Below, in pieces: positions 28,613-37,731 of a stretch of DNA of 64,000 nt. Made by a program: the position numbers and the translations under genes. Position 1 is the first letter of the stretch. Every line of letters starts with the position of its first letter. The notes below the pieces were generated by a model that saw nothing but the letters and a program-made list of their open reading frames with translations, did no database searches and was not told the DNA's origin. Source of the stretch: Dictyobacter arantiisoli (GTDB lineage Bacteria; Chloroflexota; Ktedonobacteria; Ktedonobacterales; Ktedonobacteraceae); NCBI RefSeq assembly GCF_008326305.1, contig NZ_BIXY01000013.1, forward strand, positions 37,868 to 101,867, read 5' to 3'.

Positions 28613-28634
28613 TAATCGATAAACTTATCGATTA
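28613..28634. repeat. 22-bp palindrome
   Basis: TAATCGATAA and TTATCGATTA are perfect complements separated by AC. The symmetry suits a dimeric DNA-binding protein; the site lies about 400 bases upstream of the Gly-rich peptide gene, so any link is speculative. Confidence 0.5.
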
Positions 28635-28918
28635 GAGCCCTGAACAGGCATGCACAAGATGATATATTAAGACTTTGTCAGACCTATGCGGAGGCTGCTT
28701 TAATAGGAGTTTCCCGCATCCAGGTTTATTAAAAAAACTCCTTACCCTTACTTGGATCCCCTCCAAAGTTTCACCACCCTCATTGCTGCTCGTCGCGAAC
28801 ACAATAAAGACAGATACAAAACTATCCATACCTGGAGATTCACCATTTGCCAATAGAGCTCAACCTATACTTTATTAATCTATTATTAAATTTACTCAAT
28901 TCACAGAATATACATGCC

Positions 28919-28947
28919 TTGACATATAAATCAGTATCGGGTACATA
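28919..28947 (+). promoter_or_regulatory. promoter of the Gly-rich peptide gene
   Basis: TTGACA (28919-28924), a 17-bp spacer and TACATA (28942-28947), giving a leader of about 60 bases before the ATG at 29017. Confidence 0.6.
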
Positions 28948-29016
28948 TGAAGTGGCAAGTAGCCAACTGGAACTTTCCAGTGAGACTTCCTGATAATTGG
29001 TGAAAGGAATAACGTA

Positions 29017-29331
29017 ATGGTTAACAGCAATCAAACACAGAGCGCATATCCAGAGTTTCTGTTGAAGGTAGAAGTTGACGAGTTGACCGATCTCGATTTA
29101 CAGAATGTCTTTGGTGGTTGTGGTGGTGGTGGTGGCTACGGTTGTGGTGGTGGCTACGGTGGTTACGGTGGTTGTGGCTGCGGTGGCTACGGTGGCTACG
29201 GTGGTTACGGCGGTTTTGGTTTTGGTGGACGTGGTGGACGTGGACGTGGACGTGGACATCATCGTGGACGTGGACATCATCGTGGTGGACATGGGCACGG
29301 GCACGGGCACGGGCACGGGCACGGTCATTAG
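29017..29331 (+). CDS. Gly/Cys/Tyr-rich small peptide with double-glycine leader, RiPP-precursor candidate
   Basis: AAAGGA lies 8 bases before the ATG and a good promoter precedes it, so expression is likely. Residues 1-34 look like a ribosomal-peptide leader: acidic and hydrophobic, ending DELTDLDLQNVFGG, where Gly33-Gly34 fits a C39-peptidase double-glycine site. The remaining 70 residues are of extreme composition. A GG-Y/C/F segment has cysteines at 35, 43, 53 and 55; an Arg-Gly segment follows (72-90), and then a (Gly-His)n tail to the C-terminus, encoded by GGGCAC hexamer repeats. No modification enzyme or exporter gene is adjacent. Alternatives are a structural or metal-binding Gly-rich protein. 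Antisense frames through the repeat are artefacts of its composition. Confidence 0.7.
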   Translation: MVNSNQTQSAYPEFLLKVEVDELTDLDLQNVFGGCGGGGGYGCGGGYGGYGGCGCGGYGGYGGYGGFGFGGRGGRGRGRGHHRGRGHHRGGHGHGHGHGHGHGH

Positions 29332-29339
29332 TTGTGCAT

Positions 29340-29367
29340 GTTGCCATGCAGCTTATAGCATGGCAAC
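29340..29367 (+). terminator. hairpin after the Gly-rich peptide gene
   Basis: GTTGCCATGC and GCATGGCAAC form a perfect 10-bp stem with an 8-nt loop, nine bases past the stop codon. A T-run appears only after about 16 further bases, so termination is plausible but not certain. Confidence 0.5.
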
Positions 29368-29617
29368 CTCAGCTCTTACGTTTTTGCCGGATGTGGATGA
29401 GATGATAGCGGTATTGACAACGTAGCGTAAGAGTTTGATTTTCTCTTCAGTGGAGCACATGCAGTTCTCCGGTACTTTTTTTCAGACACTAGAGAGAATG
29501 GCAGTGCGCTCCACAGGAAGTTTGCTCCTGGTGGTACTCAGAACAGCGCCTATGGCAGTCACCATCTGTGTAATACAGAGGTACTGCCGGTGGGTGGGAG
29601 TGCAGAGAAAATGCAAC

Positions 29618-29666
29618 AAGCACTGAAAGCTCCTTCTTTTATGCGAAGGTGATTGCTTCAGTGCTT
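29618..29666 (-). terminator. long hairpin downstream of rpoD
   Basis: AAGCACTGAA (29618-29627) pairs with TTCAGTGCTT (29657-29666), and CCTTC pairs with GAAGG inside, giving an interrupted stem. It lies about 160 bases beyond the leftward rpoD stop. Confidence 0.45.
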
Positions 29667-29822
29667 GCTTCTGGTTGAAGAAAAAAATGAAGAGTCCGGA
29701 TAAAATGAAATGCTAGAAACATGCTTGCCGCCATCCATCTGGCAGAGGATCCATACCAGGATACCCTGGTGATGGTTTGCTCTGTAAGAGAAGGTAGGCG
29801 CGCAAGACAGCGACTGAAAAAA

Positions 29823-30932
29823 TCAGTCGAGGTAGTCTTGCAAGTGATGTGTTGTACTCAATTGACGAAGTTTGCGGAGCGCTTTAGCCTCAATCTGACG
29901 AATACGCTCACGGGTCACATTAAACGTCTTGCCGACTTCTTCCAGAGAATGGCTTTGCCCATCCACGAAGCCGAAGCGAATCTGAATGATCTTGCGCTCA
30001 CGCTCGGAAAGATTATCCAATACCTTATTAATCTGCTCTTTCAGCAGTTGGCGGTCCGCGCCTTCCGTTGGGGTTGTTGAGGTCTCATCCTCTACATAGT
30101 CGCCCAGGTTCTTATCGCTATCCTCACCAATTGGTGTTTCCAGGCTGACAGGTTTCTGGTTGACGTGAATGATCTCCATCACCTTCTCGGGAGAAATGCC
30201 CATTTTATCGGCGATCTCCTGCGAGGTTGGTTCGCGACCCAATTCCTGTACCAGGGCACGGCTCACACGGCCCATACGATTGATCGTCTCGGCCAGATGT
30301 ACTGGAAGGCGGATTGTGCGTGCCTGATTGGCAATGGCACGGCTGACAGCCTGACGAATCCACCAGGTGGCATAGGTGCTAAATTTATAGCCCTTCGTAT
30401 AGTCGAACTTGTCCACTGCTCCGATCAAGCCAGTATTGCCTTCCTGGATGAGATCTTGTAATGACAAGCCACGACCCGTGTATTTTTTTGCGACACTCAC
30501 AACCAGACGCAGGTTCGCCTCGATCAGATGGCGGTGTGCCTCTTTTCCACGCTCGATCGTGCGGCGGTCAGGGTGAACATTGAGTTGTCGGGCGCGTTCG
30601 CGCTCATTTTTACTTGCTTCAATTGCCTGGGCCAGGCGTACCTCTTCCGCTGCTGTCAGCAGGGGGGCACGTCCGATCTCACGCAAGTACATTGCAACCG
30701 AGTCATCAACATCGCTGGTACCCGCAATCAGGATACCATGTTTCTTAAAATGGGCACCCTCTTCAAGCTCTTCATTCTCCTCTTCCTCCTCCAAAAATGC
30801 CTCATTCTCTAACATGTGACTGTGAATATCCTCAATTACATCATATGCAGAGTCAGGGTGCACATTCTCCATGCCAAGTGGCAGGGAAGTCTGTGATTGC
30901 TCTTTATCTTGTTCTTTCAGCATAGTCGCCAT
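29823..30932 (-). CDS. rpoD: primary RNA polymerase sigma factor (RpoD/SigA family)
   Basis: This is a group 1/2 sigma-70 factor. Region 1.2 ([20 protein letters not shown]), region 2 with [19 protein letters not shown] and the -10-reading [20 protein letters not shown], region 3 and region 4.2 ([20 protein letters not shown]) are complete. There is no region 1.1-like domain; instead the first 70 residues are acidic, with a Glu-run. I choose the ATG at 30932, with GGAG 6 bases upstream, over the in-frame ATG at 30944 that overlaps that motif. Whether it is the housekeeping or an alternative group 2 factor cannot be told from one window. Confidence 0.93.
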   Translation of the reverse strand: MATMLKEQDKEQSQTSLPLGMENVHPDSAYDVIEDIHSHMLENEAFLEEEEENEELEEGAHFKKHGILIAGTSDVDDSVAMYLREIGRAPLLTAAEEVRLAQAIEASKNERERARQLNVHPDRRTIERGKEAHRHLIEANLRLVVSVAKKYTGRGLSLQDLIQEGNTGLIGAVDKFDYTKGYKFSTYATWWIRQAVSRAIANQARTIRLPVHLAETINRMGRVSRALVQELGREPTSQEIADKMGISPEKVMEIIHVNQKPVSLETPIGEDSDKNLGDYVEDETSTTPTEGADRQLLKEQINKVLDNLSERERKIIQIRFGFVDGQSHSLEEVGKTFNVTRERIRQIEAKALRKLRQLSTTHHLQDYLD

Positions 30933-31638
30933 TGGAATCTCCATTATAAGAATAATAACTGCATAAACCCAATGCCTATCAGTGAGTGAAGCGCAGCAAG
31001 CAACGCCAATGCGGCATTACTGACTGCACATAAAAAACGTGTAGAAGTGACATTCAAGCCAGATGATCTGGGCAGGCACTCTCAATTTGCTGGTAGTATG
31101 AATGTTAGACGACCGACATAGGGAAAACTTAAAGCTTTGTCCCAAAATTCACAGTAGCAAATCAGACATCGTGTAAATAAACGAGCGTAGTTGGGGAAAT
31201 CCAGGAGTATACTGCCAACAATTGCGCCGATCTCATGCGTAGATGGTGTCGTGTAGTAGCGTACATCTCTTTTACTATCACTCTATCATAACACAATTGG
31301 GAGCTTTTCTATTCCCTTGTTCTACCTCTGTTTGATCCCTGACAAGCCCCTGGATATTTTCATATGTTCACTGCTGCAATCAGCAGGACTGTGCCTGGTA
31401 AGTGGCCGTTGTCGCCTCGTCCTTGTGCCTCCTGGAAACCTCTCACCCTGGCGCTCCCGCTTGCTGCGCACTACAGTGCGACTAGCATACGCTCAGCCAT
31501 GATCCAGGCTCATTTCCTGTACACTTTGTGACAGATAGATGTTTCCATCGGAGAAGTGGGCGTCGTGTATCGTGCCATTTCGCAACCACGCTTGCGACAA
31601 GCTAAAGCTCATTCCGCCTTGTCTGGGATGGATGCCTC

Positions 31639-31989
31639 TCACTTTGTTTGTGTGAGCGTACCGTGAACCCGTCTCCATCCCTTGTCGCCAGAGTGTATGC
31701 CTGGCCCATCAGTTAGCCATTGAATGAGATACACTTTTGATAAAGTATACCATATCTGCTTGCCTGATCGCGCCATTTCCAAACTTTTCTGTGAGTATTT
31801 GGCTATTCCGTGACATTTTTGTGAATGACTTACCCTTTCCACGTTCCTCCCTGCCGACCCGTTTCGCTTGCTTGCCAGAGTTTTTTTGGGGTCGTTGCCT
31901 GGCATTCTCTCCACATACCAGTCAGATTTATCCGGGACTTTCTTCGGACTTTCTTCCTGACTGTCGTGTCTTTTTGTCCTTTTCATCAT
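31639..31989 (-). CDS. small hypothetical protein
   Basis: The only support is a good ribosome binding site, GAGGAG, 5 bases before the ATG. The first 70 residues are charged and Lys/Arg/Ser-rich (SDWYVERMPGNDPKK is a distinctive stretch). The last 30 look like read-through of non-coding sequence. No family is recognised; it could be a real small basic protein, a decayed gene or chance. Confidence 0.35.
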   Translation of the reverse strand: MMKRTKRHDSQEESPKKVPDKSDWYVERMPGNDPKKTLASKRNGSAGRNVERVSHSQKCHGIAKYSQKSLEMARSGKQIWYTLSKVYLIQWLTDGPGIHSGDKGWRRVHGTLTQTK

Positions 31990-32196
31990 ACCATCTCCTC
32001 ATAATTCTCTCGTGAGGATTTCGTGAAAATAGTGCCAGTAGGGACGCTTCCTATGCTGTATTTTATATTAAATATCCTTGTTCGCTTTTCGCAAGCTATG
32101 ATGAGTTACTAGTACTATAGAGAGTTTTGTGTCATAAAAGCAGAGGAAATGGTATGCTAAAGAGTGTCATGGTAGATGTTCATTGAAAGCATAATG

Positions 32197-32263
32197 GGGC
32201 TTTCCAAATTCACCAGAAAGGGTGCAGGAGGTGCAGGTGAAAAATCAGCGAACTGGAAAGCCC
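32197..32263 (+). promoter_or_regulatory. nested hairpin in the leader of the metallophosphoesterase gene
   Basis: GGGCTTTCCA (32197-32206) pairs with TGGAAAGCCC (32254-32263), and TTCACC (32209-32214) pairs with GGTGAA (32236-32241) inside. The structure ends 47 bases before the start codon and could be a 5' UTR regulatory element or an insulator. Confidence 0.45.
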
Positions 32264-32310
32264 TGAGATGATGCCTATTTGTTTGCAAATGAGCAGGAAT
32301 GGAGTAGTAT

Positions 32311-33480
32311 ATGAGTCAGCCTCAATCAGATCCTTCGCCACTGCGACGTTTTAGTGCGGATTTACCAGATGCCCGGGGGACACAGGTGAATCGTCTGCAT
32401 AGCAGGATTGCTACCCAGCCTTTTCGTCCTTTACCATCTCCTACGGGCGCAGCTCCTTATCATGTGGTGCTGGCAGATATTGTGCCGGTGCAAACGATCC
32501 AGAGTATCGAGACGGCCAAAAAAATGGTCTTTCATACCATCGGAGATACCGGAGGGGTGAAGCGGCCAGAGGATCAGCAACTGGTGGTCTCGCATATGGA
32601 GCAAGATTTTTCGGCACCCGCGCTTGAGGATCACCCGGCCTTCTTTTATCATCTGGGCGATGTGATCTATTACTATGGTGAGGAAAATCAGTATTATGCT
32701 CAGTTCTATGAGCCGAATTCTCATTATCCCGCCCCGATCTTTGCCATCCCTGGCAATCATGATGGGGATCTCCAGGATCAGTCTGTGCCGTCATTACAGG
32801 CGTTTGTGGAAAACTTTTGTACGAAAGAGCCGCAACTGGCAACCGCATCTGGCGATGCCCCACGGGATACTATGACCCAGCCCAATGTGTACTGGACTCT
32901 GGATACACCGCTGGCTACCTTTATCGGTCTCTATACGAATGTACCGGAGGGTGGCGAACTGGATGATACACAGATTGCCTGGTTTCATAGCGAATTACAG
33001 CAAGCTCCTACGACCAAAGCATTGATTGTTGCGATGCATCATCCCATTTATTCGGCGGACAGCCATCATTCAGGTAGCCAGTATATGGAAGGTATTCTCG
33101 AGGCTGCCATGGATGCTACGGGAAGGATTCCTGATCTGGTGCTGACAGGTCATGTGCATAATTATCAACGCTTCACGCATCAGCACAATGGTAAAACTAT
33201 CACCTATCTGGTTGTTGGCTCGGGCGGTTACTGGAATTTGCATACCATGCTCAGTGCCATCCGCAATCCTCCCACACCGATCGAATTCCCCTATCCTTTG
33301 CCTGATCGTCCTGATGTCAGTTTGCATGCTTTCAGTGATAACCGACATGGGTATCTTAAAATGACCGTTACTCCACAGGCTATCAGCGGTGAATACTATA
33401 CCGTCCCTCGCTCACAGGAATCCTGGAGCGCGCCGGCAGTATTACTCGAACAATTTTCTATTCCTCTCTCCCTCGGTTGA
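32311..33480 (+). CDS. calcineurin-like metallophosphoesterase
   Basis: All five metal-binding blocks of the family appear in order: IGDTGG, YHLGDVIYYYG, AIPGNHDGD, VAMHHPIYS and GHVHNYQRF. There is no signal peptide, so it is cytoplasmic, unlike purple acid phosphatases, which the GNHD/GHVHNYQR spacing otherwise resembles. GGAG lies 6 bases before the ATG. The substrate is unknown; phosphomonoesters, cyclic nucleotides or nucleic acids are all possible. Confidence 0.9.
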   Translation: MSQPQSDPSPLRRFSADLPDARGTQVNRLHSRIATQPFRPLPSPTGAAPYHVVLADIVPVQTIQSIETAKKMVFHTIGDTGGVKRPEDQQLVVSHMEQDFSAPALEDHPAFFYHLGDVIYYYGEENQYYAQFYEPNSHYPAPIFAIPGNHDGDLQDQSVPSLQAFVENFCTKEPQLATASGDAPRDTMTQPNVYWTLDTPLATFIGLYTNVPEGGELDDTQIAWFHSELQQAPTTKALIVAMHHPIYSADSHHSGSQYMEGILEAAMDATGRIPDLVLTGHVHNYQRFTHQHNGKTITYLVVGSGGYWNLHTMLSAIRNPPTPIEFPYPLPDRPDVSLHAFSDNRHGYLKMTVTPQAISGEYYTVPRSQESWSAPAVLLEQFSIPLSLG

Positions 33481-33862
33481 TATTCTGTTTGCAATCCCTC
33501 GCCTGGGGATATTCTCATACTATTAAAGGAAGCGGGATGATCAAGGATAGTCGGGATTCAGGTTTGTTCCCCAATTTTCTCTCCTATCCACACTGCCTGA
33601 GCGGCAAGTAGGAATAGTCTGGTTTCGATCAATGATCAGAAAACTGATCATTGATCGGTATTAGTAAATATGGATGATCTGGAAAATTTCTCTGGCGCGG
33701 AAAATGCGGCTATATTGCCGCCTAAAGTTGCGTTACTCTGTGTTGTTTGCGCTATAATAAGGTGCTATACACTACTGTATGCGATGCGAGTGAAATATAA
33801 TCTTCCCTGGATATGAAATGCAGCTTTTCGTCTGGCTTGTTGGAAGAAGATTGAGGTAACGA
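33481..33862. other. 382-bp intergenic region with a 14-bp palindrome
   Basis: No gene is seen. The only notable structure is the perfect hairpin at 33626-33657. Confidence 0.45.
33626..33657. repeat. perfect 14-bp inverted repeat
   Basis: CGATCAATGATCAG (33626-33639) pairs with 33644-33657 around AAAA. Each arm contains TGATCA and GATC palindromes. There is no T-run, so it may be an operator or a Dam-like-site cluster rather than a terminator. Confidence 0.6.
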
Positions 33863-34657
33863 GTGAACAAAATGGCTATCCCTATTCAGAACGCCCTGTC
33901 TACCATTGAAAAGGAGGAGCAGGTGCGCATTCTCTATGCCTGCGAGTCTGGTAGCCGCGCCTGGGAGTTTGCCAGCCCCAATAGTGATTACGATGTGCGC
34001 TTTTTATATGTACGCCCTCAGAAAGATTATTTGCGTCTGGATGCCTTGCAGGATGTGATTGAGCGCCCGATTGTGGATGATCTGGATATCAATGGTTGGG
34101 ATATTATGAAGGTGCTCCGCTTATTGCGCAACTCAAATCCTCCCTTGCTAGAGTGGCTCTTTTCTCCTATTGTCTATCTCGAAAATTCGCGTTACATCGA
34201 GGAACTGCGCACGCTCGCCCGGCGCTCTTATTCATCGGTTGCGCTCTTCTACCACTATAGTCGTATGGCGTATCGGAGTTATCATCAATATATTGAAGGC
34301 AAATCTACTGCCTCGTTGAAGAAATATTTCTATGTGCTGCGTCCAATTGTGGCGTTACTCTTCCTTGAGCAGCATCAGACGCTTCCTGCAACCAGTTTTG
34401 TGCGCACATTGGCCGAGGTGGAATTGCCCGCCGAGGTGCGCGAGCATATTCAGCAACTGCTACAGGCCAGGCAAGCTTCTGAGGAGATTGGTACGGGTCC
34501 TGTTGATCCTGTTTTGAATAGCTTTATCGATGTGCAGCTTGCTAAATGGAACCGGGCTTCATTTGTGCAGCCTCAGGAGAAAAGCGGTTTTGGTGAGCTT
34601 AATACTCTCCTCCTTCATATCCTCAATGAGGATGCAGTCGTGCCTCAAGAAGTCTGA
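33863..34657 (+). CDS. RlaP-like nucleotidyltransferase
   Basis: This polymerase-beta superfamily protein matches the RlaP family, named for RNA-ligase-associated nucleotidyltransferases: ACESGSRAWEFASPNSDYDVRF carries the GS and two-Asp metal motif near residues 29-49, followed by WDIMKVLRLL and the family block NPPLLEWLFSP. The start is GTG at 33863, with GAGGT 5 bases upstream. RlaP proteins are linked to RNA repair or end modification, but no RNA ligase gene is adjacent here. Confidence 0.82.
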   Translation: MNKMAIPIQNALSTIEKEEQVRILYACESGSRAWEFASPNSDYDVRFLYVRPQKDYLRLDALQDVIERPIVDDLDINGWDIMKVLRLLRNSNPPLLEWLFSPIVYLENSRYIEELRTLARRSYSSVALFYHYSRMAYRSYHQYIEGKSTASLKKYFYVLRPIVALLFLEQHQTLPATSFVRTLAEVELPAEVREHIQQLLQARQASEEIGTGPVDPVLNSFIDVQLAKWNRASFVQPQEKSGFGELNTLLLHILNEDAVVPQEV

Positions 34658-34688
34658 TGCAGGGTCTCTCGTGAGGGCCAGCCAGTTG

Positions 34689-35597
34689 TTATTCAGTTGG
34701 ATCGGCTAGCTGATGATTTGCAAAATAATCAATCATAAACTGGCGAAAGCAGCTCACAGCCTTCGAGCGATAGCGACTTTCCAACCATGCCAGACCGATA
34801 GTCCGTCGACAGATGGGTTTGTCGATACGCAAGATTTGTAATCTCGGGTTGGCCTGACTGCTCAGGCTTTCCCGGCTCATACCGGCGGCGAAGCCCAATC
34901 CCAATCCTGCCAGGACCAGTCCCTGGATCACTCCTGGTTCGTTGCCTTCAAAGACAATTTTGGGAGTAAAGCCTGCTTCCTGGCAATAGTAATCGGTAAT
35001 ATCACGCAAGCCATAGCCTGATTTGACGCCCACAAATGGCTCATTCGCAACCTCGCTCAGATCAATGCTGGTGCGTGTGCCCAGCCGGTGCGTCTTAGGT
35101 ACATACAGGCAAATCTCTTCGGTAATCAAGGAGAGCCAGCCGATGCCGGGATGATTGATGCGGGGCGAGGTGAGGCATAGATCAATCTCGCCGCGCTCAA
35201 GCTGATCAATCATGGTTCGGTTGGTATGTTGATAGAGGCGAAAACTGATGTGGGGATGTTGCGTGCAGAACTCACTCAGTATCTTTGCCAGTAAGGTTAC
35301 ATTGACGGTTGAGACAGCGACATGTCCATGCTCCTGATCCAACATATCCTGAATCTGGCGTTTTCCCTCTTCAAGTTCAAAAAATGAGCGCTCGACCTGT
35401 TTGAGAAAGATCTTGCCAAAATCGTTGAGCCGGATTTGCCGGCCTCGACGCTCGAAGAGCTGCACCCCCAACTCTTCTTCCAGGCGCGCAATCATCTTAC
35501 TCAATGAGGGTTGTGCGATGCTTAATTCTTCCGCCGCATGTGTCATATGTTCGTGGCGGGCGACGGTTTGAAAATATTTTAATTGCAGTAGATCCAT
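34689..35597 (-). CDS. LysR-family transcriptional regulator
   Basis: The N-terminal winged HTH (residues 1-60: LQLKYFQTVARHEHMTHAAE, then AQPSLSKMIARLEEELG) and the C-terminal type 2 periplasmic-binding-like effector domain are both complete at 302 aa. It is divergent from an MFS exporter across 276 bp, the usual arrangement in which a LysR protein controls its neighbour and itself. Confidence 0.93.
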   Translation of the reverse strand: MDLLQLKYFQTVARHEHMTHAAEELSIAQPSLSKMIARLEEELGVQLFERRGRQIRLNDFGKIFLKQVERSFFELEEGKRQIQDMLDQEHGHVAVSTVNVTLLAKILSEFCTQHPHISFRLYQHTNRTMIDQLERGEIDLCLTSPRINHPGIGWLSLITEEICLYVPKTHRLGTRTSIDLSEVANEPFVGVKSGYGLRDITDYYCQEAGFTPKIVFEGNEPGVIQGLVLAGLGLGFAAGMSRESLSSQANPRLQILRIDKPICRRTIGLAWLESRYRSKAVSCFRQFMIDYFANHQLADPTE

Positions 35598-35681
35598 AAT
35601 TTTTTTCCTGCTATTTCTCGCTTATAGCTTCCAGGGAATAATGATATAGCAAATTATATATTGGAAATTATAAATATTCAA

Positions 35682-35699
35682 GCGTATACTAGGCGTATA
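35682..35699. promoter_or_regulatory. direct repeat in the LysR/MFS divergent region
   Basis: GCGTATA occurs at 35682-35688 and again at 35693-35699, one helical turn (11 bp) apart, in the AT-rich space between lysR and the exporter gene. It is a candidate regulator-binding or promoter region. Confidence 0.35.
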
Positions 35700-35873
35700 A
35701 AACAGCACTAAACTCTTATCTCTCACTCTTCTTATAGTATTGTTTTCAAACAAGTATCGATGTGACAATGCTGACAAGCCGTTGCATGCGTAGTTTGAAC
35801 CCCACAAAAAGTACCAATGACACACAGTGGTGAAGGTGATACAGCGTGGTAAAGGATTATATAAAGGATTTCT

Positions 35874-37631
35874 ATGTCTCAAACGAAAAGTACACGGGCT
35901 GCTCGGCCCGTAGGCCCGCGTTATAAGTGGGTTGCGCTCTCTAACACGACTCTGGGCGTGTTGATGGCGACCCTGAATGGAAGTATTGTGTTGATTTCGC
36001 TGCCTGCGATCTTTAAAGGGGTTGGTGTCAGCCCGCTTGCTCCAGGCGAGTCGAATTATCTGTTGTGGATGTTGATGGGGTATATGATCATTACCGCTAC
36101 ACTGGTTGTGACCTTTGGACGTATCGGTGATATCTTTGGGCGTGTTAAATTTTATAATCTTGGCTTTTTGATTTTTACCATTGGAAGTATTCTCCTCTAT
36201 TTTACGCCCGGTACCGGGAATACTGCTATCATCTTTATGATTCTTTTCCGCATTGTACAGGCAATTGGCGGTGGTTTCTTGATGGCGAATAGTACCGCTA
36301 TCCTGACGGATGCCTTTCCGGCCAATCAGCGTGGTATGGCGCTGGGAATCAATCAGATGATTGCGACGCTGGGTTCGATTATCGGTCTGGTTGTGGGCGG
36401 TGTCCTTTCGGTGATTGATTATCGCCTGGTCTTCCTGGTGAGCGTGCCGGTCGGTATCTTTGGGACCATCTGGGCTTATCTGATGCTGCGTGAGACGACG
36501 CCAACTATGACCAAACGCCCGAGCATCGACTATATCGGAAATATTACCTTCTTTCTGGGTCTGACGATTGCCTTGATCGGCCTGACCTATGGTATTGAGC
36601 CGTACGGCACTTCCTCCATGGGGTGGGGAAATCCGTTCGTAATTGGTTCACTGGTGGGTGGGATTTTGCTGCTGGTCCTCTTTGTATGGATCGAACTGCA
36701 TATTAAAGATCCGATGTTCCAGTTGCATCTGTTTAAGATTCCCGCCTTTACCTATGGCAATATCACAAACTTGCTTGCCAGCCTCTCGCGTGGCGGTTTG
36801 CAGTTCATCCTGATTATCTGGCTGCAAGGCGTCTGGCTGCCGCTCCATGGCTACAGCTTTGAGGATACTCCCCTGTGGGCTGGTATCTATATGCTGCCAC
36901 AGATGCTGGGCTTTGTCGTGATGGGACCCCTCAGCGGCGTGCTGTCAGATCGTTTTGGCGCGCGTTTCTTCTCGATCTTTGGTCTGTTTTTGCAGGCTGT
37001 CGGTTTTATATTGCTGACGTTATTGCCGATCAATTTCAGCTATATCTGGTTTGCCCTGACACTGGTTATTATCGGTGTGGGACAGGGAATGTTCTCGTCG
37101 CCCAATACCACCGAGGTGATGAATAGTATGCCGCCATCCATGCGTGGAGCTGGCTCTGGCATGCGTAGTACCTTCCAGAATGCTGCTCAGGTGATCAGTA
37201 TGGGTATGTTCTTTAGCGTGGTGACGGCTGGTCTGGCCTCCTCGCTACCGAGCGCTCTCTTTAACGGTCTCACCCAGGCTGGCTTGCCGGGCAAGATTGC
37301 GACCGGGATTGCACAGTTGCCCCCGGTGGCCGCCCTCTTCGCAGCCTTCCTGGGCTACAATCCTATGCAAACCCTCTTGCCCACAGCCGTGCAGAAACTG
37401 TTGTCACCTGCCAGCATGAGCAATCTGGCTGGCAAGACCTTTTTCCCTAATCTGATTGCGAGTCCTCTCAGTTCTGGCCTGCACATCGCCTTCTACGTTT
37501 CAGCCGCGATGTGTCTGGTTGGCTGTTTCATCTCGATGATCCGTATACGTCCCACGGTCATTGAGGATGAGAGCCTGGTTGAGCAGGTGTCCGAGCCTGT
37601 CTTCGATACAGTAGCTTCGGCTGCTGAGTAA
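35874..37631 (+). CDS. 14-TM MFS drug exporter (EmrB/QacA, DHA2 type)
   Basis: The protein has 14 predicted transmembrane helices over 585 aa. The motif A-like VTFGRIGDIFGRVK follows helix 2, with a repeat-like LSGVLSDRFGARFF in the second half, and the motif C region is GLVVGGVL. These features place it in the DHA2 proton antiporter group that exports lipophilic drugs or metabolites. AAAGGA lies 5 bases before the ATG. Its divergent LysR regulator may sense the exported compound. Confidence 0.93.
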   Translation: MSQTKSTRAARPVGPRYKWVALSNTTLGVLMATLNGSIVLISLPAIFKGVGVSPLAPGESNYLLWMLMGYMIITATLVVTFGRIGDIFGRVKFYNLGFLIFTIGSILLYFTPGTGNTAIIFMILFRIVQAIGGGFLMANSTAILTDAFPANQRGMALGINQMIATLGSIIGLVVGGVLSVIDYRLVFLVSVPVGIFGTIWAYLMLRETTPTMTKRPSIDYIGNITFFLGLTIALIGLTYGIEPYGTSSMGWGNPFVIGSLVGGILLLVLFVWIELHIKDPMFQLHLFKIPAFTYGNITNLLASLSRGGLQFILIIWLQGVWLPLHGYSFEDTPLWAGIYMLPQMLGFVVMGPLSGVLSDRFGARFFSIFGLFLQAVGFILLTLLPINFSYIWFALTLVIIGVGQGMFSSPNTTEVMNSMPPSMRGAGSGMRSTFQNAAQVISMGMFFSVVTAGLASSLPSALFNGLTQAGLPGKIATGIAQLPPVAALFAAFLGYNPMQTLLPTAVQKLLSPASMSNLAGKTFFPNLIASPLSSGLHIAFYVSAAMCLVGCFISMIRIRPTVIEDESLVEQVSEPVFDTVASAAE

Positions 37632-37665
37632 GATTCTCGCCCTTTGCTTTCCATTTTCTATGGAC

Positions 37666-37706
37666 AAAAAAGGAGCCGCAGTATTCAATGCTGCGGCTCC
37701 TTTTTT
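37666..37706. terminator. bidirectional intrinsic terminator
   Basis: A perfect 16-bp stem (37666-37681 with 37691-37706), 9-nt loop, with A6 and T6 at its outer edges. It lies between the convergent MFS gene and a small leftward gene and works in both directions. Confidence 0.9.
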
Positions 37707-37731
37707 GCTCTGTTTGTTGCGACACCACTGT

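Larger units (their letters stand above)
28333..29016. other. 684-bp non-coding region with inverted repeats
   Basis: No supported gene is seen. It holds a long-range inverted repeat (28403-28478), a 10-bp palindrome centred on ATCGAT (28613-28634) and, at its right end, the promoter of the Gly-rich peptide gene. Confidence 0.5.
29332..29822. other. 491-bp region between the Gly-rich peptide gene and rpoD
   Basis: No supported gene is seen. It contains two hairpins (29340-29367 and 29618-29666) that probably end the converging transcripts from each side. Confidence 0.45.
30933..32310. other. 1.4-kb region with at most one small gene
   Basis: Apart from a possible 116-codon leftward gene (31639-31989) I see no supported gene. 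It must carry the rpoD promoter at its left end. A structured leader for the metallophosphoesterase lies at its right end (32197-32263). Composition is even, and no mobile-element ends were recognised. Confidence 0.45.

Noticed and set aside
29021..29425. Several long antisense and alternate-frame reading frames through the Gly-rich gene (Thr/Val-, His- or Trp-rich)
   Set aside because: They arise from the GGT/GGC repeat composition; only the frame at 29017 has a ribosome binding site and a non-repetitive, leader-like N-terminus.
31493..31678. 61-codon leftward frame in the rpoD-metallophosphoesterase gap
   Set aside because: No ribosome binding site, and it overlaps the end of the better supported 116-codon candidate.
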